A stretch of DNA of 11,124 bases from Candidatus Ethanoperedens thermophilum (lineage in GTDB: Archaea; Halobacteriota; Methanosarcinia; Methanosarcinales; EX4572-44): NCBI GenBank assembly GCA_012910725.1, contig WNEG01000041.1, forward strand, positions 1 to 11,124. Direction: 5' to 3'. The position numbers were made by a program, and so were the translations under genes. Under the pieces are notes generated by a model, which was given only the letters and a program-made list of their open reading frames with translations, did not search any database and was not told where the DNA came from. Positions 6,672 to 11,124 of this stretch are shown here, piece by piece; positions within the stretch are counted from its first letter, which is position 1; every line of letters begins with the position of its first letter.

Positions 6672-6832
6672 GTACGTGTTTAGCTAAGGCGAAAAAAACC
6701 ACGAGATTCCACGAGATTAACACAAGAAGATGGTATTGGGCACGCGATATTGGTTAGATTTGCATTTTATATTTTACATATTCATATTTTCTCGTGAAAT
6801 CTGTGTAATCTTGTGGTTAGCTAAACACATAC
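6672..6832. mobile_element. 161-bp MITE-like element, family B
   Basis: The terminal inverted repeats are GTACGTGTTTAGCTAA at the left and GTATGTGTTTAGCTAA read inward from the right (15 of 16). The element is flanked by exact 8-bp direct repeats GTTATTTT at 6664-6671 and 6833-6840. The uninterrupted family A copy has GTTATTTT once at the matching point (2548-2555), so this is a clean insertion with an empty-site control. Further in, ACCACGAGATT motifs at the left pair imperfectly with ATCTTGTGGT at the right. There is no transposase reading frame; it must have been mobilised in trans. Confidence 0.88.
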
Positions 6833-6928
6833 GTTATTTTTTATCTTTCGTCCCCTCTGTGCTCTCTGTGTCCTCTGTTGTTTTCCGCGACCTTATTTTG
6901 GAAATATCAAAAAGTCTCCGGGGTTTTG

Positions 6929-7026
6929 GTCATTGCAAAAGCGATGGTGCACAAAGACCGCTTCCTCATCCATCAACTGAAATTCATCTAAAACAGTCAT
7001 TGCAAAAGCGATGGTGCACAAAGACC
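6929..7026 (+). repeat. 31-bp exact direct repeat at the right end of family A copy 2
   Basis: A 31-base sequence beginning GTCATTGCAAAAGCG and ending GCACAAAGACC occurs at 6929-6959 and again, identically, at 6996-7026, separated by 36 unique bases. Copy 1 of the element has this sequence once (2635-2664, with one difference). The second occurrence ends at the true element end next to the target duplication, so the right end was duplicated in this copy only. Confidence 0.85.
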
Positions 7027-7027
7027 C

Positions 7028-7105
7028 GGAGTTATTTTCTGTACAACGAAGTTGTGCAGTGCTTGCACAATCGAGAGTTTTTCTGCTTGCGTTGTATGCA
7101 GTGCA
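7028..7105 (-). repeat. Paired-hairpin element H, copy 4, inner part
   Basis: The continuation of the H copy begun at 6530. It holds a 9-bp stem, CTGTACAAC / GTTGTGCAG with a GAA loop and one mismatch, at 7039-7059. A further degenerate unit follows at about 7060-7102: on the minus strand it reads CTGCATACAACGCAAGCAG, then AACTCTCGATTGTGCAAG, 42 bases from the next unit. This resembles the dimeric arrangement at 9612-9689. The 18-bp direct repeat follows at 7106. Confidence 0.65.
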
Positions 7106-7123
7106 TTAAAATATTTCAGTACT
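7106..7123 (+). repeat. 18-bp direct repeat, right copy
   Basis: TTAAAATATTTCAGTACT matches the engB 3' end at 6496-6513 in 17 of 18 positions. In the engB frame it continues AAA TGT TGA, likely the original end of that gene before the repeats were inserted. Confidence 0.75.
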
Positions 7124-7139
7124 AAATGTTGAGGTAAGA

Positions 7140-7147
7140 TTTAATAC
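7140..7147 (+). promoter_or_regulatory. Candidate TATA box for ahbD
   Basis: TTTAATAC lies about 38 bases before the TTG start at 7181, predicting transcription start near 7170. It lies just downstream of the inserted repeats, so the insertion probably left this promoter intact. Confidence 0.35.
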
Positions 7148-7180
7148 ATCTCTGCATAATAATACCCCTGGTGTTCATAT

Positions 7181-8251
7181 TTGATTAAACCACCACGACT
7201 TATTGCATGGGAACTTACTTGTGCCTGCAATCTCAAGTGCATTCATTGCCGGGGAAGTGCCACTGAAAAGCCAGACACTGATGAGCTTTCTCTTGGAGAA
7301 GCAAAGCATTTCATCGATGAACTTGTAGACTACGGTAAGCCAATTTTGATTCTAACAGGTGGCGAACCGCTTGTACGAGAAGATGTGTTTGAAATTGCAC
7401 GATACGGGACAGACAGAGGACTTCGTGTAGTGCTTGCTACAAATGGAACACTGGTTACTCACGAAGTTGCACACAAAATGCGAGAGGCAGGTATCAAACG
7501 TGTGAGTGTGAGTATTGACGGGTCTTCTGCAGAAATACATGATAGATTTCGAGGTATGCCTGGAAGCTTCGAGGCATCGCTGCATGGTATTGATGAAATA
7601 AAGAAGGCAGGTATCGAGTTTCAGATTAATACAACGATCACCAGGCATAATATCAAAGAAGTTACAAAAATCCATGATTTTGCCCTGGATATTGGAGCAA
7701 AGGCACTGCACATATTTATGCTGGTTCCAACCGGGCGGGGCAACGCGATCGAAGGTGATGAGATTCCGCCAGATGAGTATGAACACGTGCTTAACTGGGT
7801 ATATGATATTAATTATCTAAGTAACAGTCAGATGCAGGTAAAAGCAACCTGTGCACCACACTATTTTAGAATAATGCGGAAGCGTGCAAAGGCGGAAGGC
7901 ATAAAAATCACAGCACAGACACATGGTTTTGAAGCTGTAACAAAGGGCTGCCTCGGCGGGACTGGTTTCTGCTTTGTATCCCATACTGGCGAGGTATGCC
8001 CCTGTGGTTTCCTTCCAGTAATTGCTGGAAACATCAGAGAGACGCAATTTATGAAGATATGGGAGCAGTCGAAGATATTCAATGATCTAAGAGATCTAAA
8101 TAAACTTAAAGGCAAATGCGGCATCTGTGAATATCGCAGGGTATGCGGCGGCTGCCGTGCACGAGCTTTTGCAGAAACAGGCGATTACCTTGCAGAAGAG
8201 CCGTATTGCACATACATCCCTACACACAACGTGAGCAGAAATAACCAATAA
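7181..8251 (+). CDS. ahbD: Radical SAM haem b synthase AhbD (Fe-coproporphyrin III decarboxylase)
   Basis: Catalyses the last step of the siroheme-dependent haem route, oxidative decarboxylation of two propionates of Fe-coproporphyrin III to vinyls, giving haem b. The 356 residues start with TTG; upstream there is a stop at 7160 and no other start, and GGTG seven bases before is a partial ribosome-binding site. PRLIAWELTCACNLKCIHC holds the radical SAM cysteines Cys16, Cys20 and Cys23; LTGGEPL follows. The C-terminal SPASM-like part has Cys257, Cys264, Cys273, Cys275, Cys313, Cys316, Cys322, Cys325 and Cys343, with CGGCRARA and LAEEPYC typical of AhbD rather than AhbC/NirJ. The last ten residues, PTHNVSRNNQ, are encoded by an inserted repeat; the displaced original tail, YEKLSSNDK, remains at 8358-8387. 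All cysteines are retained, so activity is probably kept. Confidence 0.85.
   Translation: MIKPPRLIAWELTCACNLKCIHCRGSATEKPDTDELSLGEAKHFIDELVDYGKPILILTGGEPLVREDVFEIARYGTDRGLRVVLATNGTLVTHEVAHKMREAGIKRVSVSIDGSSAEIHDRFRGMPGSFEASLHGIDEIKKAGIEFQINTTITRHNIKEVTKIHDFALDIGAKALHIFMLVPTGRGNAIEGDEIPPDEYEHVLNWVYDINYLSNSQMQVKATCAPHYFRIMRKRAKAEGIKITAQTHGFEAVTKGCLGGTGFCFVSHTGEVCPCGFLPVIAGNIRETQFMKIWEQSKIFNDLRDLNKLKGKCGICEYRRVCGGCRARAFAETGDYLAEEPYCTYIPTHNVSRNNQ
8188..8218 (+). repeat. 31-bp direct repeat, left copy inside ahbD 3' end
   Basis: The 31 bases beginning CCTTGCAGAAGAGCCG and ending CACATACATC, encoding LAEEPYCTYI of AhbD, are repeated exactly at 8327-8357. The period is 139 bases. The copies bracket a paired-hairpin array. 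Confidence 0.95.
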
Positions 8252-8326
8252 CTGCACACAACGTGAGTAGAAATAACCAATAACTCTTGATTACGTAGTA
8301 ATCAAGTGCAGAAATAACCAATAAAG
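8219..8326 (+). repeat. Paired-hairpin element H, copy 2 (array of about three units)
   Basis: The 108 bases between two 31-bp direct repeats. The phrase CACAACGTGAG-AGAAATAACCAATAACT occurs twice with period 32 (8223 and 8255). It is followed by a perfect 9-bp hairpin, CTTGATTAC / GTAATCAAG with GTA loop, at 8286-8306, and a third GCAGAAATAACCAATAA. Bases 8252-8306 align end to end with 1224-1278. The left part supplies the last ten codons and stop of ahbD as now read. Confidence 0.85.
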
Positions 8327-8357
8327 CCTTGCAGAAGAGCCGTATTGCACATACATC
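8327..8357 (+). repeat. 31-bp direct repeat, right copy
   Basis: Identical to 8188-8218. In the ahbD frame it continues TAT GAA AAG TTG AGT TCC AAT GAT AAG TAA (8358-8387), evidently the original 3' end of ahbD, overlapping the ahbA start at 8377 by 11 bases. Confidence 0.93.
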
Positions 8358-8376
8358 TATGAAAAGTTGAGTTCCA

Positions 8377-8844
8377 ATGATAAGTAAATTCGTAGCTCTT
8401 GATGATATGGACAAAAAACTGTTAAATTTCATCCAGCTTGATTTTCCTTTAACAAAACAGCCTTTCAAAGAATTGGGTGAAGAACTTGGAACCTCGGAAA
8501 AAGAGATCATGCTGCGCATTGAAAGGTTAACTACCAGGGGGGTAATAAGACGCATCGGACCAATCATCAACACCAGAAATACAGGGGGTGTAAGCACTCT
8601 TGCCGCAGTTAAAGCAGAGAAGGATAAAATCAATGAGGCAGCAAACATCATCAGCGAATACGATGAAGTCTCGCACAACTACCTTCGCGATGGGAAATAC
8701 AACATCTGGTTTACAGTATCAGCAGCAAACAAGGCAGAACTTAATCGAATCCTCGTTGAGATAAAGGTGCGAACTGGATGCCCACTGATTGAACTGCCTA
8801 CGAAAAGATTGTTTAAGATCGGAGTCAAATTTGAGATACGCTAA
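8377..8844 (+). CDS. ahbA: Siroheme decarboxylase subunit AhbA (Lrp/AsnC-like fold)
   Basis: With AhbB this protein forms the enzyme that decarboxylates siroheme to 12,18-didecarboxysiroheme, the first committed step toward haem in archaea and sulfate reducers. The 155 residues carry an N-terminal winged-helix region like Lrp/AsnC regulators (about 8-60, ending GVIRRIGPI) and a C-terminal ferredoxin-like domain with SHNYLR (99-104, His100) and YNIWFT (108-113), which fit AhbA better than AhbB. LPTKRLFKIGVKF ends the protein as in the family. AhbB and AhbC are not in the window. The ATG at 8377 lies inside what was the end of ahbD, indicating an originally overlapping, probably co-transcribed pair; an inserted repeat now puts 125 bases between them. 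A true Lrp-type regulator is the less likely alternative. Confidence 0.8.
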   Translation: MISKFVALDDMDKKLLNFIQLDFPLTKQPFKELGEELGTSEKEIMLRIERLTTRGVIRRIGPIINTRNTGGVSTLAAVKAEKDKINEAANIISEYDEVSHNYLRDGKYNIWFTVSAANKAELNRILVEIKVRTGCPLIELPTKRLFKIGVKFEIR

Positions 8845-8897
8845 AGGGGCGTCATGAAATAACATCCGCAACTTTGAATCCATAAAAGTTCACAACC

Positions 8898-8905
8898 TTT
8901 TTAAA
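8898..8905 (+). promoter_or_regulatory. Candidate TATA box for the DUF5752 gene
   Basis: TTTTTAAA centred about 29 bases before the ATG at 8931 predicts transcription start within a few bases of that codon, so a leaderless messenger is likely; no Shine-Dalgarno sequence is present. CTATAAAA at 8914-8921 is an alternative but too close. Confidence 0.45.
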
Positions 8906-8930
8906 CAGATGCCTCTATAAAAGAACATGC

Positions 8931-9596
8931 ATGGGTAATGATAAATCCTCTCAGTTTCTGTTTTGGGATTGTGTACAGTTAATAGAGCTTACCAATCGAA
9001 AAGCAACAGACCTTCATGAGCTGCTTGAGGGCATAAAAGAGGTCCCTCCCAATTCCATATTCCTGCACATGCACCAGTCTTTTTTAAAATATCATTTTGT
9101 TCATCCGGAGTACAATAATGACTTCTCAGAATGGTTATCACGCAAGCTTGGAGACGATATATTAGCTGAAAAACTCTCAGAACTCGACCCGTTCGAGTAC
9201 ACAAGCATTGAAGATCTTAGAAAGACGATGATACAAATCCTGGAGGAACATACCTGCAACGGATTAGCTTGTGGAAAAGTTGCCAAAGGCGATGAGTTCT
9301 ATTTTGACCAGTCAATAACACTTGAGACACTTACTGATATTAAAGCAGGAAACCTTGTTGAATTTAAGGAGTGCCTGGAGAAGATCCCACTCAGTTCTAT
9401 TTATTATCATATCTTTGAAGCACGACTTCGACTTGAGAAAAAAAGTGATGACTTCTCGTACTGGATAGAGGATAGTCTTGGACTTCCCGAGCTTGCGCAA
9501 AAGATACAACAGATGGATCCTTATGTGCTCAGTCTTGAAGATATTCGAAAAGAATTGATAAATCTGGCCGACTCTTATGTATCACAACAATCATAA
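8931..9596 (+). CDS. DUF5752 family protein, two tandem domains
   Basis: A 221-residue soluble protein of unknown biochemical function that I match to DUF5752, a family often found beside trehalose synthase-type glycosyltransferases, as here with treT next. Two internal copies are visible: residues 9-107 (FLFWDCVQL, VPPNSIFLHMHQSF, FSEWLSRKLGD, DPFEYTSIEDLRKTM) and 123-218 (FYFDQSITLE, IPLSSIYYHIFEAR, FSYWIEDSLGL, DPYVLSLEDIRKEL). Each copy keeps a His after the SI segment (His46/His48 and His159) and a DP-Y-SLEDIRK ending, suggesting a pseudo-symmetric protein. A linker with two Cys (CNGLACGK) lies between. A role in controlling or scaffolding TreT is inferred from position only. Its 3' end is duplicated at 9690-9707 and once probably overlapped treT. 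Confidence 0.75.
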   Translation: MGNDKSSQFLFWDCVQLIELTNRKATDLHELLEGIKEVPPNSIFLHMHQSFLKYHFVHPEYNNDFSEWLSRKLGDDILAEKLSELDPFEYTSIEDLRKTMIQILEEHTCNGLACGKVAKGDEFYFDQSITLETLTDIKAGNLVEFKECLEKIPLSSIYYHIFEARLRLEKKSDDFSYWIEDSLGLPELAQKIQQMDPYVLSLEDIRKELINLADSYVSQQS

Positions 9597-9611
9597 TAAA
9601 ACAATAGATGA
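9573..9611 (+). repeat. 39-bp direct repeat, left copy
   Basis: The 39 bases starting TCTTATGTATCACAAC and ending ACAATAGATGA recur at 9690-9728 with two changes (37 of 39). The repeat contains the end of the DUF5752 gene and also a relic treT start (ATG at 9577, encoding MYHNNHNKTIDE, then running into the hairpins and a stop). Confidence 0.93.
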
Positions 9612-9689
9612 ACTGCACACTCCGTGTACAGAAAATAACTCTTGATTACGCAAGCACTGCACACTTCGTGTACAGAAATAACATTTCAG
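9612..9689 (+). repeat. Paired-hairpin element H, copy 3 (dimer)
   Basis: The 78 bases between the 39-bp direct repeats. Two CTGCACAC-TCC/TTC-GTGTACAG hairpins (8-bp stems, one mismatch) start at 9613 and 9657, period 44, each followed by AGAAA(A)TAAC. A truncated second-type hairpin, CTTGATTACGCAAG, lies at 9641-9654. The order matches copies 1 and 2. Confidence 0.85.
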
Positions 9690-9728
9690 TCTTATGTATC
9701 ACAATAATCACAATAAAACAATAGATGA
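9690..9728 (+). repeat. 39-bp direct repeat, right copy, containing the treT start
   Basis: Matches 9573-9611 in 37 of 39 positions. In the DUF5752 frame it ends YVSQ then TAA at 9705-9707, so the two genes would have overlapped by 14 bases before the insertion. The treT ATG is at 9694. Confidence 0.93.
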
Positions 9729-10929
9729 CTATGAACCAATCGTTGGGGCAAATGTAATAGACCAGCTTCGAAGGCTTGCAGACAGGCTTGGCAAAACAAG
9801 AGTACTGCATGTAAACTCCACCTCAAAAGGTGGGGGTGTCGCTGAGATTCTTGGCTGGATGGTTCCGATACTCAAAAATCTTGGCATCGATTCAAGGTGG
9901 CAGGTGGTAAAAGGCGATGAAAGTTTTTTCAATGTCACAAAGAATTTTCATAATGCTTTGCAGGGCGTGCATTATGAGATCAGTCCAGAAGCAAAAAAAA
10001 TATACCAGAGGCACAATGAAGAGAATGCTTCTTCGATGAATCTTGATTCTGACTATGTATTTATCCATGACCCACAGCCAGCACCATTGATAGAGTACAA
10101 AACTGACGGAATATGGATATGGAGATGCCACATAGATATCTCAAAACCTTATCCGCCAGTGTGGAATTTCTTAAAAGAGTATGTCACCAGATACAATGCA
10201 TCGATTTTCTCAATGCCACAGTTTGCTCAGAACCTGCCAATACCACAGTATCTTGTACCACCATCTATCGACCCTTTAAGTGAAAAAAACAAGCAGCTTA
10301 CACAGGAAGAAATAGCAAGAGAAATTGACAGGCTGGGAATCACCCATGATAAACCAATACTGCTCCAGGTATCCCGCTTTGATCGTTTCAAAGATCCAAT
10401 TGGTGTTATCAAAGCATATAAGCTGGTGAAAAAACACGAGGATTGTATACTGGTTCTTGCAGGAAGCGAAGCTACTGACGATCCCGAAGGCCCTGCTGTT
10501 TTGCAGGAAGTTGAAAAATATGCAGCAGAGGACACTGATATACACATCCTACTGCTTCCACCATTTAGCGACCTTCAGATCAATGCACTTCAAAGAGAAG
10601 CTGACATCATCATCCAGAAATCATTGAAAGAGGGGTTTGGTCTTACGGTAACCGAGGGGATGTGGAAAGGAAAACCAGTAATAGGGGGTGCAGTTGGCGG
10701 CATATCCATGCAGATAAAAAGCGGCATGAACGGGTATCTTATAAATTCCATTGAAGGCACTGCTTACCGGACACGGCAGTTACTCCATCACCCAGACATT
10801 GCAGCAAGTATGGGATACTATGCCAGGGAATATGTTCGGCACAATTTCCTGCTCACACGGCACATAAGAGATTACCTCTCGATAATGATTGCAACGCAGC
10901 ATCCAAATGAAACATACATACAGGTGTGA
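9694..10929 (+). CDS. treT: Trehalose glycosyltransferring synthase TreT (GT4)
   Basis: Makes trehalose from a nucleoside-diphosphate glucose and glucose in one step; trehalose serves as a compatible solute or reserve. The 411 residues match the size of characterised archaeal TreT, and the GT-B motifs are clear: HVNSTSKGGGVAEIL (39-53), FFNVTKNFHNALQG (78-91), HDPQP (125-129), WRCHIDIS (143-150), QVSRFDRFKDP (225-235) and the GT4 E-X7-E, KEGFGLTVTEG, with Glu313 and Glu321. The ATG at 9694 is supported because the following TIDDYEPIVG corresponds to the conserved N-terminal segment of TreT. That start lies in a duplicated 39-bp segment, and no ribosome-binding site is evident upstream, where hairpins of the inserted element now sit. 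It is probably expressed with the DUF5752 gene. Confidence 0.9.
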   Translation: MYHNNHNKTIDDYEPIVGANVIDQLRRLADRLGKTRVLHVNSTSKGGGVAEILGWMVPILKNLGIDSRWQVVKGDESFFNVTKNFHNALQGVHYEISPEAKKIYQRHNEENASSMNLDSDYVFIHDPQPAPLIEYKTDGIWIWRCHIDISKPYPPVWNFLKEYVTRYNASIFSMPQFAQNLPIPQYLVPPSIDPLSEKNKQLTQEEIAREIDRLGITHDKPILLQVSRFDRFKDPIGVIKAYKLVKKHEDCILVLAGSEATDDPEGPAVLQEVEKYAAEDTDIHILLLPPFSDLQINALQREADIIIQKSLKEGFGLTVTEGMWKGKPVIGGAVGGISMQIKSGMNGYLINSIEGTAYRTRQLLHHPDIAASMGYYAREYVRHNFLLTRHIRDYLSIMIATQHPNETYIQV

Positions 10930-10948
10930 TGTGATAAATTTATCAAAG

Positions 10949-10964
10949 AGCGATTTTTATCGCT
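10949..10964. terminator. Small hairpin downstream of treT, possibly bidirectional
   Basis: AGCGAT / ATCGCT with a TTTT loop, 20 bases after the treT stop and followed by a T-rich stretch. The stop of the possible minus-strand gene at 10957 lies inside it, so it would suit convergent transcription. Confidence 0.4.
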
Positions 10965-11121
10965 TCAAATTTCTTAGTTGAGGATAAAAAATGAACAAGA
11001 ATGGGATAATAAGAAGCAATAAAACTGCCAGTTTTCCAGTAACTGAGTTAGAAGTGATGAGAGTGAACATAATAGGTTGCTTTTCTTGAGGCTCGAACAT
11101 ATAAGGCACTGTGTCACCCAT
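10957..11121 (-). CDS. Possible small single-pass membrane protein, may be partial
   Basis: A 54-codon frame from ATG at 11121 (3 bases from the window edge, so the true start may lie outside) to TAA at 10957. The product has a polar N-terminal 30 residues (MGDTVPYMFEPQEKQPIMFT...) and then a strong membrane segment, KLAVLLLLIIPFLFIFY, ending with a positively charged tail, LRNLKR. This charge pattern is what a real membrane anchor would show and argues for coding over the antisense 32-codon frame at 10991-11089. I do not recognise the family. Confidence 0.4.
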   Translation of the reverse strand: MGDTVPYMFEPQEKQPIMFTLITSNSVTGKLAVLLLLIIPFLFIFYPQLRNLKR

Positions 11122-11124
11122 AAA

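Larger units (their letters stand above)
6557..7027. mobile_element. Family A element, copy 2, interrupted and internally duplicated
   Basis: Same ends as the element at 2431-2665 (GGCTCTCTG left, AAAGACCC right), flanked by AGAGTTAT at 6549-6556 and GGAGTTAT at 7028-7035, a 7-of-8 target duplication. Its 471 bases equal the 235 of copy 1 plus a 161-base insertion with its 8-base target duplication (169) and a 67-base tandem duplication of the right end. Small indels in the CACAGAG arms cancel out. It disrupts the paired-hairpin element next to engB. Noncoding. Confidence 0.8.

Noticed and set aside
6730..7125. 131-codon plus-strand open frame
   Set aside because: It begins inside the 161-bp family B element and crosses the family A remainder, the 31-bp duplications and the hairpin element; a composite of noncoding repeats.
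7352..8124. Minus-strand open frames of 76-144 codons opposite ahbD
   Set aside because: Cysteine-rich shadows of the radical SAM gene; no domain and no plausible start context.
8219..9689. Hairpin repeats as a possible CRISPR array
   Set aside because: Copies are few, spaced irregularly (32, 44 bases or kilobases apart), variable in stem sequence, without unique spacers of constant length or any cas gene.
10991..11089. 32-codon plus-strand frame preceded by GAGGAT
   Set aside because: It overlaps antisense the more protein-like membrane frame on the minus strand, and its residues show no recognisable pattern.

Overview
The window reads as chromosomal DNA from a methanogenic or methane/alkane-oxidising archaeon of the Methanosarcina-like Euryarchaeota. 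The evidence is a methanogenesis marker protein 11 gene, haem genes of the archaeal siroheme-dependent (Ahb) route, a TreT-type trehalose synthase with a DUF5752 partner, and AT-rich archaeal TATA boxes close to start codons. I cannot name the genus.

Layout: a minus-strand hicB-hicA toxin-antitoxin pair (27-486) is followed by about 1 kb without a convincing gene but with palindromic repeats. Methanogenesis marker 11 follows on plus (1470-2366). A small non-autonomous transposon-like element (2431-2665) separates it from a minus-strand AAA/STAND-like ATPase (2878-4077) and a minus-strand pyruvate kinase (4202-5623). The plus-strand half then holds engB (5890-6516), a nested repeat complex (6496-7123), ahbD (7181-8251), ahbA (8377-8844), a DUF5752 gene (8931-9596) and treT (9694-10929). 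The right edge has a possible small minus-strand membrane protein. Functionally, ahbD and ahbA are haem b synthesis genes, DUF5752-treT is a trehalose pair, pyk is central carbon metabolism and engB is ribosome assembly.

The most unusual content is a set of small repeats. A short element made of paired hairpins (called H here) occurs four times: 1224-1278, 8219-8326, 9612-9689, and inverted and split at 6530-6556 plus 7028-7059. Three of the four lie between direct repeats of 18, 31 or 39 bp, and each such repeat copies the 3' end of the upstream gene. At two junctions it also copies the start of the downstream gene, so genes that appear once to have overlapped have been pulled apart without losing coding sequence. 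After removing a later nested insertion, the three repeat periods are 117, 131 and 139 bp.

The engB copy is a three-level nest. H is split by a 235-bp-type element (family A, 8-bp target duplication). That copy is split by a 161-bp element (family B, 16-bp terminal inverted repeats, exact 8-bp target duplication) and also carries a 67-bp tandem duplication of its right end. The uninterrupted family A copy at 2431-2665 serves as the empty-site control. No transposase is present. Element names A, B and H are mine; whether any matches a catalogued family needs database searching.
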